Origin: an uncultured Bacillaceae bacterium
GTDB taxonomy: Bacteria > Bacillota > Bacilli > Bacillales > Cytobacillaceae
Length of the DNA stretch: 6,346 nucleotides
Assembly: GCA_937995745.1 (NCBI GenBank)
Contig: CALKIU010000082.1
Location: 1 to 6,346 of the forward strand
Direction: 5' to 3'
Part shown: positions 1 to 5,061 of the stretch, piece by piece
How the letters are laid out: every line of letters starts with the position of its first letter
Numbering within the stretch: the stretch's first letter is position 1
Position numbers and translations under genes: made by a program
Notes under the pieces: generated by a model
Told to the model about the DNA's origin: nothing
Database searches by the model: none
What the model saw: the letters and a program-made list of their open reading frames with translations, nothing else

Positions 1-402
1 TTATCAAATGAATAGGACACTTTCTAAAATTGTCTACTTAAGTAATACAATAGCAGACAGAGGGAGAGGACAGAGGGACAGGTTTGCCGTCCCGGCGGTT
101 TCCGTGGGACAGGGGGACAGGAACCTCGTCCCATTCACACACGACAGGGGCGGACTGCAAACTGGTCCCTTTCAAGCTCGAACAAACCGGAAAGGGCTTC
201 CTTTAAGCCAATTTGATTGCACTAGAATGCTTGCGTTCCGGTTGCCAGGGCCGGCATTTGCAACGGGATATCCCCTGGTGTTCCCATGCGATCCCGGTTC
301 CGGTGTTTCGGACACTGCGGGGATTTTTCCGAATACGGTTGCGGACGCAGGAACCGGGGCCGATTGTCCATTTTTTGAAAAATAAAGGTTCACATATTGC
401 GG
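1..402. other. Intergenic region, no gene supported
   Basis: No convincing gene is seen downstream of the carboxylesterase terminator. Open frames on both strands here are arginine/proline/glycine-rich, lack good ribosome binding sites and resemble no family I know. The stretch holds the GGGACAG-type repeats (68-132), a perfect 10-bp palindrome GGGATATCCC (265-274), and an inverted repeat CCCGGTTCC (293-301) / GGAACCGGG (350-358) with a ~48-nt loop. The first ~60 bases are AT-richer than the rest and may belong to another sequence unit outside the window. Confidence 0.6.
68..132 (+). repeat. GGGACAG-type hairpin repeats, left group (two copies)
   Basis: Copy one (68-93) contains GGGACAGGTTTGCCGTCCC. 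Copy two (106-132) contains GGGACAGGGGGACAGG and then a GTCCC arm. Each ends in a short hairpin whose arms are GGGAC and GTCCC. Copy one differs at one position from the copy at 6155-6173 over 19 bases, and copy two shares the 16-base block GGGACAGGGGGACAGG with 6147-6162. All lie in the same orientation. The form resembles dispersed intergenic repeats linked to REP-associated tyrosine transposases (family knowledge); no such transposase is in the window. Confidence 0.7.
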
Positions 403-431
403 TAAAAAGCCTCTCCAGGGTCGGAGAGGCT
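403..431 (-). terminator. Intrinsic terminator of the mhqD-type gene
   Basis: On the minus strand a perfect 9-bp stem, AGCCTCTCC / GGAGAGGCT with a 6-nt loop, runs straight into a short T tract. It begins seven bases after the carboxylesterase stop codon, so it most likely ends that transcript. Confidence 0.88.
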
Positions 432-437
432 GAAGTT

Positions 438-1049
438 TCATAAACCATATTCGTTTTCCCACCATTTTCGGGCCGCTTCCACTTCACTGTAGGTTAATTG
501 GTGGCCGAAGTTTTCCCAGTGCATCGTTACGTTTGCCCCGGCGTTTTCCAGCAAGGTTTTTAGTTCTTCCGATTCGCCGGGCGGACAAATCGGATCATTG
601 GTGCCGGCGGCGATGAACACAGATTTTCCTGACAAGTCCGGCAGTTTCACGCCCCGCCTCGGGACCATCGGATGGTGAAGGATGGCTCCTTTCAAGGCAT
701 CCCGATAGTGAAACAAGAGGCTTCCCGCAATATTGGCTCCGTTTGAATATCCGACGGCTACGATGTTACTCCTGTCAAAACCGTAACGGGCTGACGCTTC
801 ATCCAAAAATTCATTTAATTCTTTTGTGCGGAAAATCAGGTCTTCTTCGTCAAAGACGCCTTCTGCCAAGCGGCGGAAAAACCTCGGCATTCCGTTTTCA
901 AGGACGTTTCCCCTCACGCTTAGGACATTGGCCTCCGGGTCAATTTTTTCCCCCAGCGGCAACAAGTCATATTCATTGCCGCCTGTTCCGTGGAGGAGCA
1001 ATAAAGTCGGTTTCTCCGGATTCGGGCCTTTTTTGAAAATATGTTTCAT
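438..1049 (-). CDS. mhqD: MhqD-type carboxylesterase (alpha/beta hydrolase)
   Basis: A 203-residue cytoplasmic serine hydrolase of the carboxylesterase/phospholipase group, with no signal peptide. The start is the ATG at 1049, 3 nt after a strong GGAGGTGAG site; an upstream in-frame ATG at 1085 lacks such a site. The fold is visible: oxyanion region HGTGGNEYD (residues 20-28), nucleophile elbow GYSNG with Ser102, acid Asp152 in GTNDP, and His183 in FGHQL. The sequence, with blocks such as VLSVRGNVLENGMPRFFRR, closely matches my memory of B. subtilis MhqD, which is induced through MhqR by methylhydroquinone, catechol and other quinone-type electrophiles. The natural substrate is unknown; hydrolysis of a product of the neighbouring dioxygenase is an inference. 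The gene looks intact, but it lies 650 bp beyond the broken flavin reductase, with tandem repeats between, so it probably needs its own promoter. I could not identify that promoter with confidence. Confidence 0.9.
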   Translation of the reverse strand: MKHIFKKGPNPEKPTLLLLHGTGGNEYDLLPLGEKIDPEANVLSVRGNVLENGMPRFFRRLAEGVFDEEDLIFRTKELNEFLDEASARYGFDRSNIVAVGYSNGANIAGSLLFHYRDALKGAILHHPMVPRRGVKLPDLSGKSVFIAAGTNDPICPPGESEELKTLLENAGANVTMHWENFGHQLTYSEVEAARKWWENEYGL

Positions 1050-1697
1050 GATCTCACCTCCGTTGCGCGCTGCAAGTAAATGCATTTTTATGCGTTCCGA
1101 ATTTGGCCTGATTCGGTCGGGAATTTGCCTGTTTCATGTTGTTCCGTTCTATCTGCCGGAATCGGTTTGGAATTGGCGCAGCCGGCCGGACAGCGGACCC
1201 GGATAGGCGCGGTTTTCACGTTAAAATCGGTGCGACCGGTATAGGCGAGCCTTTCTTGTGAAAATCGGTGCGCTCGGCCGGTGAACGGTATTGGCGAGCC
1301 TTTCATGCGAAAATTGTTGCGACCGGCCGGTGAACGGCATCGCCGTGCTTTTCGTGAAAATCGGTGCGACCGGCCGGCGAACGGCATTGGCGTGCTTTTC
1401 GTGCGAAAATTGCTGCGACCGGCCGGCGAACGGCATTGGCGTGCTTTTCGTGAAAAAATCCGCAAGATGCTCCTGGCATGTGAAAGTCCAGCTGTCACAT
1501 ATTCCATGCGAAAATTGGACCGTCGCACCTGGCATGCGTAAATCAAGCCGTCGATCCTTTTCATACGCCGATTCGTAATGGCCGCGCCTCCCATGCTCCA
1601 ATCCGGAATCAACGGCTATCCATGCATTTGCCGGTTTATCCCGCATTTGTTGTCCGATCTGTGTTTTCCGCCTTTTTTCGGGCTTGGCCGGCAAATT
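1050..1697. other. Repeat-filled intergenic region without a gene
   Basis: This stretch separates the carboxylesterase from the flavin reductase remnant. It holds the ~49-bp tandem repeats (1203-1465). Beyond them are degenerate relatives of the repeat core (GCATGTGAAA near 1477, CATGCGAAAATTG near 1505, GCATGCGTAAA near 1532). Several frames stay open because the repeats contain few stops, but the unit length is not a multiple of three and the predicted products are arginine/serine-rich with no recognisable domain. I see no tRNA or clear terminator. A promoter for mhqD should lie in the left part, but no good -35/-10 pair stands out. Confidence 0.65.
1203..1465. repeat. ~49-bp tandem repeats of two alternating subtypes
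   Basis: Units: 1203-1240 (partial, 38 bp), 1241-1289 (49), 1290-1338 (49), 1339-1385 (47), 1386-1434 (49), 1435-~1465 (partial). Each has the layout ATTGGCGTGCTTTTCGTG, then a variable centre, then TGCGACCGGCCGGCGAACGG, which contains the palindrome CCGGCCGG. The centre alternates: units two and four carry TGAAAATCGG, units three and five carry TGCGAAAATTG, giving a higher-order period of 96-98 bp. Because 49 is not divisible by three, successive units fall in different frames, which argues against a protein repeat. Confidence 0.85.
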
Positions 1698-2168
1698 TTA
1701 TTCGGGTCTGGGAATTTCAAAGATTTCTCCGATTTTTGCATAATTATGGCCTGCCAGCCGGCTGACGGCAGCCAAGCCCCGCGGGTCGATGCGGCCATTT
1801 TTATAAATATCGTCTTTAATATGATATCGGACCACTTTTCCGATAATGAAATCGCAACCGGGCGCGTCCGTTCCCCCGAGTTCAAGGGCCCGCTCAAGCA
1901 CGCATTCCATGCGGATTTTCGCTTCCTTGATTCCCGCCACGGACACTATGTCGCTTTTCACGGGGGTTAATCCGGCATACTCGATTTCACTTTCATCCGC
2001 CGGCAAACTGGCTGCCGTTTCATTTATTTTTTTCACATGATCTTCATCAACAATATGGACGACAAACTCCCCGGTTTGGATGATGTTCCTCGCCGTGTCC
2101 TTCCGCTCCCCTTTTGACCGCTGGACAGACAGGGAAATGAGGGGCGGATTGGACGATACGATATTGAA
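1698..2168 (-). pseudogene. Flavin reductase family protein, 3' part of interrupted gene
   Basis: Reading from the TTC at 2168, 156 codons match the C-terminal three quarters of FMN-binding flavin reductase (FlaRed/YwrF-like) proteins of Bacillaceae. Blocks are IVSSNPPLISLSV, GERKDTARNI, GEFVVHIVDED, NETAASLP, RMECVLE and RLAGHNYAKIGE. The N-terminal strand that carries part of the FMN site, normally a PRPIAF segment and an APFSFFN segment, is absent; the junction falls inside the latter. Upstream of 2168 the frame stays open to an ATG at 2273, but those residues are lysine/phenylalanine-rich mobile-element sequence without a proper ribosome binding site. The missing start is found at 5120-5062. 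The product is almost certainly non-functional. Intact relatives reduce free flavins or bind FMN; which role this one had is unknown. Confidence 0.88.
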
Positions 2169-2190
2169 ACTTAAAAAGTGTTTAAATGCC

Positions 2191-2247
2191 TTCTGAGCGT
2201 TTTTCAGCTTCTTTTTAAGTCGCATTTTTTTAAAAAACCGCTCAGAA
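2191..2247. repeat. Inverted repeat near the left insert boundary
   Basis: TTCTGAGCG (2191-2199) pairs with CGCTCAGAA (2239-2247), and adjoining T and A runs extend the stem past a one-base bulge. A smaller hairpin CTGAG-CACT-CTCAG follows at 2254-2267. The structure begins only ~23 bp from the flavin reductase breakpoint, so it may mark the end of the element, or it may be an old terminator. Confidence 0.5.
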
Positions 2248-2299
2248 ACGAATCTGAGCACTCTCAGGGGCATTTCTCTTTTTCTCTGAACCTCTCAAC

Positions 2300-2338
2300 C
2301 GCAAAATAAAAAATGCTCCTGCTTTTCAAGCAAGAGCA
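2300..2338 (-). terminator. Intrinsic terminator on the minus strand
   Basis: On the minus strand TGCTCTTGCTT pairs with AAGCAGGAGCA (10 of 11 positions) around a 3-nt loop and is followed by TTTTTTATTTT. It lies ~290 bp beyond the relaxase stop. It could end the relaxase transcript, or the short RNA proposed to start near 2413. Confidence 0.75.
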
Positions 2339-2413
2339 CCCTCCGCCGGCGGAAACGGCGGAAAGTTCATTAAACACCTGTAGGGTTGGGAAACTTGTTC
2401 CCTTTCCTACCCC
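2303..2413 (-). ncRNA. Candidate short structured RNA of about 110 nt
   Basis: An extended -10 promoter (2420-2428) would start a transcript near 2413. The RNA would fold into a hairpin with GUAGGG-type arms and an inner GGGAA/UUCCC stem (2380-2411), then a TCCGCCG/CGGCGGA hairpin (2342-2362), then the terminator at 2300-2338. No open reading frame of note lies within it. A plasmid regulatory RNA, such as the countertranscribed RNA that controls rep in rolling-circle plasmids, is one possibility, but no rep gene is present. It matches no riboswitch class I recognise. Only promoter, compact folds and terminator support it. Confidence 0.35.
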
Positions 2414-2419
2414 TCAAAT

Positions 2420-2428
2420 AGTATACCA
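2420..2428 (-). promoter_or_regulatory. Extended -10 promoter candidate
   Basis: The minus strand reads TGGTATACT: a TGn extension directly before TATACT, one mismatch from TATAAT. No good -35 hexamer lies at 16-18 bp, but extended -10 promoters can work without one. Confidence 0.4.
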
Positions 2429-2476
2429 CCTTATTCAACTGTCCCGTATTCGCCACCCCGCTTTTTATTCCACGGT

Positions 2477-2594
2477 TCGATTGACAACGAGCCTCCGCAC
2501 CCTCAAACTCCCAAAGGCAACCCCGCAGGGCGTAAACCGCCCTACGGGGCCACCTCCGGCAGTTTGCTTGAGAGTGCCTCTCATTGTCAATCGA
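2477..2594. repeat. Long imperfect palindrome, candidate single-strand origin (sso)
   Basis: Nested arms span nearly 120 bp. The outer arm CGATTGACAACGAG (2478-2491) faces CTCATTGTCAATCG (2580-2593), 13 of 14 paired. A middle arm is weaker (CACCCTCAA near 2498-2506 with TTGAGAGTG near 2569-2577). The central stem CCCCGCAGGGCG (2521-2532) faces CGCCCTACGGGG (2538-2549), 11 of 12 paired, with loop TAAAC. Such large non-coding hairpins beside mob genes are typical of lagging-strand origins of rolling-circle plasmids. I do not recognise the specific sso class, so that role is inferred. Confidence 0.6.
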
Positions 2595-2627
2595 CTTTCG
2601 CGGCATAAACGCTCGTTTCCTGCGCTC

Positions 2628-3830
2628 TCAACGCTCCATATCCATCCCATGATCTCTCCTTTTCGACCTTTTTGCCTCTTTTTGCTTTTTCTCGTTTTGC
2701 TCTTCATCGCTCAAATACTGTCCAGCGCCTGTTTCCTCTAACTCACTTCCAAAAAAGCGCTTATACAAAGGCATTTTCATTTTTTGGAGAATATAGGCTT
2801 TCACATAACCCAGCTTCATCGCCATTTCTTGTTTTTGTTCTTTGAACGTTTCGATGAATTTGCTAATTGAACGCTTCAAAACGAGATTCTCTGTTTTCAA
2901 TTCTTGGTTCTCTTGTTGCAAAGCCGCCTTTTCTTTGCTCAAACGGTCTCTTGCTTTTTTTAACTCTTCAGACCGAGACCGTTCAAGCCGGTTCTCGTCT
3001 TCCAAACGCTTATTTTCCTTACGCAACACGTCTGCTGATCGGGCGAGGCTCTTCAATTGCTCATAATCTTCTTTGCTCATTTTGACGCTCTTGGAAGAAA
3101 GGAAACCGCCTATTTCCTTCACCTCAATTCGATCAACCGCCCCTGCTTTATAGGCTGTTTCTTTCAAGTCTTCCAGGCGTTCCTCGATCTGCTTTGATGC
3201 CTGCTCATGTTCCGCCTTTTGGATCTCCAGTTCCTTAATCTCTTGCTTCAACGCTTCACGCTTGAACTGGTTCATTTCGAGATACTTTTTATCTGACGGC
3301 TCCCCTCGCAGCAAACCCCATTTTTCATTGTGACGGCCGATCGCTTCCTGCAGCTGCTTCATCTCCACGTTGTTGAAAATCTGCTTGGCCGATAGCTTTT
3401 TCTCTTTTGTAATCGGCACAACGCCCACGTGCATATGTGGCGTTTTCTCGTCTTTATGTACGACAGCATACATCACATTTTCTTTCCCATAGCGCTCCTG
3501 AAGAAACGCCAAATTCGATTGAAAAAATGCCTTTTCGCGCTCCGGCGAAAGCCCCTCAAAAAATTCGGGGCTGGCTGAAATCATGAACGAACAGCACCGG
3601 ACGGCATCTTTCCGAATGGCGCGCTTCGTTTCCACGTTCTTTGAAATATGCTCATTGATGATGGCCTTATAATCAATCTTCTGCTGGTGCAATAAATCAT
3701 AATTCAGCTTCGTCCGGCTCTCATCAATATCTGGGTTCGTATGACTCTCTTTTTCTCTCTGATTATGAATTTGCAGACCCTTCAAATCCGCATTTTTGAA
3801 CTTCCGCATATTGCAAATGATGTAAGACAT
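2628..3830 (-). CDS. MobV-family relaxase (Pre/Mob plasmid mobilization protein)
   Basis: A 400-residue relaxase that nicks oriT, binds the DNA 5' end and allows a small plasmid to be mobilized by a conjugative helper; it also promotes site-specific recombination at RSA sites. The start is the ATG at 3830 giving MSYIICNMRK, the usual MobV N-terminus, after AGAGG; an in-frame ATG at 3863 lacks the family start. Catalytic motifs are intact: HNQRE with His22, the nucleophile in MobM of pMV158; LNYDL with Tyr44; and HKDEKTPHMHV with His125, Glu128, His132 and His134 for metal binding. Residues ~190-340 are a long heptad-like coiled coil rich in Lys/Glu/Leu, and the tail is very basic. Length is close to the pUB110 protein and shorter than MobM (494). 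The gene looks complete. Its oriT lies just upstream, so it may autoregulate as MobM does. Confidence 0.93.
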   Translation of the reverse strand: MSYIICNMRKFKNADLKGLQIHNQREKESHTNPDIDESRTKLNYDLLHQQKIDYKAIINEHISKNVETKRAIRKDAVRCCSFMISASPEFFEGLSPEREKAFFQSNLAFLQERYGKENVMYAVVHKDEKTPHMHVGVVPITKEKKLSAKQIFNNVEMKQLQEAIGRHNEKWGLLRGEPSDKKYLEMNQFKREALKQEIKELEIQKAEHEQASKQIEERLEDLKETAYKAGAVDRIEVKEIGGFLSSKSVKMSKEDYEQLKSLARSADVLRKENKRLEDENRLERSRSEELKKARDRLSKEKAALQQENQELKTENLVLKRSISKFIETFKEQKQEMAMKLGYVKAYILQKMKMPLYKRFFGSELEETGAGQYLSDEEQNEKKQKEAKRSKRRDHGMDMER

Positions 3831-3883
3831 TTTCCTCTCACGCCCTCCCCGCTGAACCGCCATTTTTCCGGCGACACTTCCAT

Positions 3884-3925
3884 GTAAAGTATAGCCCGCT
3901 ATACTTTACTCCGTAAAGTGCGGGC
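3884..3925 (-). other. oriT / RSA site of the MobV relaxase
   Basis: The minus strand contains GTAAAGTATAGC-GG-GCTATACTTTAC, a perfect 12-bp inverted repeat (3884-3909) followed by ATGGAAG. This matches the conserved RSA/oriT core of pMV158 and pUB110-type plasmids. An overlapping alternative hairpin uses ACTTTAC (3919-3913) with GTAAAGT (3909-3903) plus CCCGC/GCGGG, as in the mutually exclusive oriT hairpins of pMV158. By analogy with TAGTGTG/TTA, the nick should fall in TAGCGGG/CTA. It lies ~55 bp upstream of the relaxase start, the normal arrangement. Confidence 0.9.
3888..3917 (-). promoter_or_regulatory. Relaxase promoter embedded in oriT
   Basis: TATACT (3893-3888) is preceded at 18 bp by TTTACG (3917-3912), four of six matches to TTGACA. 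It overlaps the relaxase binding site, so relaxase bound at oriT would block its own transcription, as reported for MobM of pMV158. The regulatory role is inference. Confidence 0.6.
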
Positions 3926-4050
3926 TCTGCCGAGGGCTGGGACAGTCGCTGTCGCTCCTTCTGATCAGCTCCGCTGATAGGAAAAAGCACCGAAGAAATC
4001 GGCGCATTTTTTTCCTAAATTCAAGACCTCGGACGCCGTCCGAACCCCAT
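3926..4050. other. Hairpin-rich non-coding segment between toxin gene and oriT
   Basis: No gene is seen. Short perfect hairpins follow one another: GACAG-TCG-CTGTC (3941-3953), ATCAGC-TCC-GCTGAT (3964-3978), the terminator-like stem at 3979-4016, and TCGGAC-GCC-GTCCGA (4029-4043). In rolling-circle plasmids such clusters next to oriT can be part of a single-strand or double-strand origin. I see no recognised Rep nick motif. Confidence 0.5.
3979..4016. terminator. Probable bidirectional terminator between toxin and mobilization units
   Basis: AGGAAAAAGCACCGA faces TCGGCGC followed by ATTTTTTTCCT around a 5-nt AGAAA loop. The GC core pairs at 6 of 7 positions and is bordered by A and T runs, so a T tract follows the stem on either strand (seven T on the plus strand, five on the minus). 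Confidence 0.6.
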
Positions 4051-4127
4051 AAAAAAATCAGCATGCCTATTGGCTGCCGATTTTCAAATCATTGCGGACA
4101 ACACAAAAAGAGTCCGCCGGGCATGCT
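4051..4127 (-). terminator. Branched terminator behind the toxin gene
   Basis: On the minus strand AGCATGCC (4127-4120), starting four bases after the toxin stop codon, pairs with GGCATGCT (4067-4060), followed by GATTTTTTT. The 52-nt loop contains an inner stem GCGGAC/GTCCGC (4117-4112 with 4099-4094). The T run makes termination likely; the large structured loop is unusual. Confidence 0.6.
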
Positions 4128-4130
4128 TTT

Positions 4131-4745
4131 CTAAAAACAATTCGCAACAACATTAGTTAAACTAAAGAAATCCAATAATGCATTTTTAACATCCTTAGAC
4201 AACCCTGATGAAGCCTTATCTAACGCTTTAGATATTGCTTTATGTCTTGAAAAACCACCATAACGATATTTATCATACCATTTCTTAATTTCTTTCACCG
4301 CTTTAGCTGTCCCACCCATAGCCTTAAGTGCTGACTTTATCTTTGTTATTTTAGTAAAAGAAAATGCGTTACTTACAATAGCTATACCTACAGCTGTAAT
4401 ACATCCCATCACATTCGCAGGCCTAATAGCAGTACCGTCAACTTCACTAAACCTCAAGTATTCTTCACCATCAACATAATCAACATGCACAAATAATCCT
4501 GTCTTTTTATGTAGCCATTCAGCAGTTTCATAAGCTCCTTGATCAATAATCCCTTCTGGAATATCTTCAATCGCTTGAAGAACACTTGTTGACTGTTCAA
4601 ACATCTCTTCATCAAGTAACTTTTCATGATCTGAACCATTTAGGCCCTTATCCCCGTTTCCAATTGCACTTGCAAAGTTTGGTAACAAAGTGGAAAATAA
4701 AAAAACAGCAACAAAAAATGGAATGAATTTCTTTAAAATAGGCAT
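4131..4745 (-). CDS. Putative secreted bacteriocin/toxin prepro-protein
   Basis: A 204-residue protein of no family I can name with confidence. Start ATG at 4745 follows AGAGGATGAG. Residues 1-27 form a clear Sec signal peptide (KK, a hydrophobic run, then ASA before Ile28). Residues ~28-108 are strongly acidic (19 Asp/Glu against 6 Lys/Arg by my count). Residues ~109-204 begin with a hydrophobic, glycine-containing stretch (~112-130) and are strongly basic (16 Lys/Arg against 5 Asp/Glu). The only two cysteines of the whole protein, Cys115 and Cys203, bracket this domain and could form a disulfide. A signal, an acidic pro-part and a basic, partly hydrophobic C-terminal domain fit a bacteriocin or membrane-active toxin whose pro-part keeps it inactive. 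A two-TM small gene is encoded divergently, as expected for immunity. Base composition is AT-richer than neighbouring genes. It could instead be an uncharacterised secreted protein. Confidence 0.7.
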   Translation of the reverse strand: MPILKKFIPFFVAVFLFSTLLPNFASAIGNGDKGLNGSDHEKLLDEEMFEQSTSVLQAIEDIPEGIIDQGAYETAEWLHKKTGLFVHVDYVDGEEYLRFSEVDGTAIRPANVMGCITAVGIAIVSNAFSFTKITKIKSALKAMGGTAKAVKEIKKWYDKYRYGGFSRHKAISKALDKASSGLSKDVKNALLDFFSLTNVVANCF

Positions 4746-4768
4746 TCTCTCATCCTCTATTAAATAGT

Positions 4769-4798
4769 ATTATATGATAAATTTAACATAAATGTAAT
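4769..4798 (-). promoter_or_regulatory. Promoter of the toxin gene
   Basis: A perfect TATAAT (4774-4769) is preceded at 18 bp by ATTACA (4798-4793), four of six matches to TTGACA. It lies ~24 bp before the toxin ATG. The 84-bp AT-rich gap also must hold the promoter of the divergent small gene, so the two promoters probably overlap. Confidence 0.7.
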
Positions 4799-4829
4799 AT
4801 TATGTGTCACTTGAAAAGGGGTTTTTTTT

Positions 4830-4997
4830 ATGAAGGAAAACTTGTCTTTAATTGGAGCAATAGCTATTTTAATAATTACAATTGTTAACCTTACTACTAG
4901 AAGTGAATTAATCACGGGAATAATAGGGGGAGTCTTATTTGTATTCGTGTTAACCTTAAACATAATCTCAAGGAAATCTAAAAATAAACAAAAATAA
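4830..4997 (+). CDS. Small two-TM basic membrane protein, putative immunity protein
   Basis: A 55-residue protein starting MKENLSLIGA, with ATG at 4830 about 8 bp after AAAAGGGG. Residues ~6-22 and ~27-46 are two hydrophobic helices joined by a short TTRSE turn, and the tail (SRKSKNKQK) is basic, which predicts a cytoplasmic C-terminus. Together with its divergent position to the secreted toxin-like gene and an efficient terminator three bases after its stop, this suggests a dedicated immunity peptide, since many bacteriocin self-protection proteins are small, basic and two-spanning. I recognise no family. Its AT-rich composition matches the toxin gene, which supports shared origin. A holin-like or generic small membrane protein remains possible. 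Confidence 0.65.
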   Translation: MKENLSLIGAIAILIITIVNLTTRSELITGIIGGVLFVFVLTLNIISRKSKNKQK

Positions 4998-5023
4998 GGG
5001 AGCAGGCCACCCGGCCTGCTCTT
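4998..5023. terminator. Bidirectional intrinsic terminator
   Basis: A perfect 9-bp stem GAGCAGGCC (5000-5008) / GGCCTGCTC (5013-5021) with loop ACCC. On the plus strand it follows the small membrane gene and is trailed by TTCTCTT. On the minus strand it is trailed by CCTTATTTTTG, so it would also stop transcripts coming from the dioxygenase. That would cut the downstream locus off from the dioxygenase promoter. Confidence 0.85.
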
Positions 5024-5061
5024 CTCTTACTTGATTATGTAATTTTTGATGCCGGGATGCC

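Larger units (their letters stand above)
2169..5061. mobile_element. Integrated mobilizable plasmid remnant (MobV relaxase, oriT, putative bacteriocin module)
   Basis: This segment separates two collinear halves of one flavin reductase gene and carries plasmid-type functions: a MobV relaxase, its oriT, a long palindrome like a single-strand origin, and a divergent toxin/immunity-like pair. Boundaries are inferred from where the flavin reductase similarity stops: sharp at 2168 on the left, between about 5045 and 5065 on the right. I found no target-site duplication, no integrase or transposase, and no replication protein. The host gene also lost roughly 25-30 codons at the junction. The element therefore probably entered by recombination of a small rolling-circle plasmid, with loss of rep and of host sequence, rather than by clean transposition. 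The toxin part is more AT-rich than the relaxase part, so the element itself looks mosaic. Confidence 0.75.

Noticed and set aside
1..40. End of an IS3-type element (AATAGGACACTTTC near 10-23)
   Set aside because: The resemblance is short and from memory; there is no transposase or second inverted repeat in the window.
8..385. Open frames at the left edge
   Set aside because: They run through the GGGACAG repeats, have no good ribosome binding site and show no recognisable domain.
1203..1465. CRISPR array
   Set aside because: Units are contiguous tandem copies with internal variation; there are no unique spacers between conserved repeats and no cas gene.
1088..1694. Long open frames on both strands through the tandem repeats
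   Set aside because: They exist because the repeat unit has few stops. The unit is not a multiple of three, products are low-complexity Arg/Ser/Pro-rich, several frames are open at once, and no ribosome binding site supports them.
2169..2273. A functional fused flavin reductase starting at 2273
   Set aside because: The added N-terminal residues are Lys/Phe-rich element sequence, lack the FMN-binding N-terminal segments, and the start has only a weak ribosome binding site.
2313..2741. 142-codon plus-strand open frame
   Set aside because: It spans the terminator, the long palindrome and the antisense of the relaxase tail; the product resembles no protein family.
4131..4745. Assignment to the SAR2788 putative toxin family, halocin C8 or streptococcin A-M57 family
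   Set aside because: General layout is similar, but the hallmark residues I remember (many cysteines in halocin C8, the C-terminal pattern of SAR2788 proteins) are not present. I kept it as unassigned.
4760..4963. 67-codon minus-strand open frame opposite the small membrane gene
   Set aside because: The plus-strand frame has a ribosome binding site, two clear TM helices and a terminator right after its stop; the minus frame has none of these and covers the toxin promoter.
2169..5061. Rolling-circle rep gene or a double-strand origin
   Set aside because: No open frame resembles a Rep protein, and I saw neither the CTTGATA nor the TACTACGAC type of nick motif.
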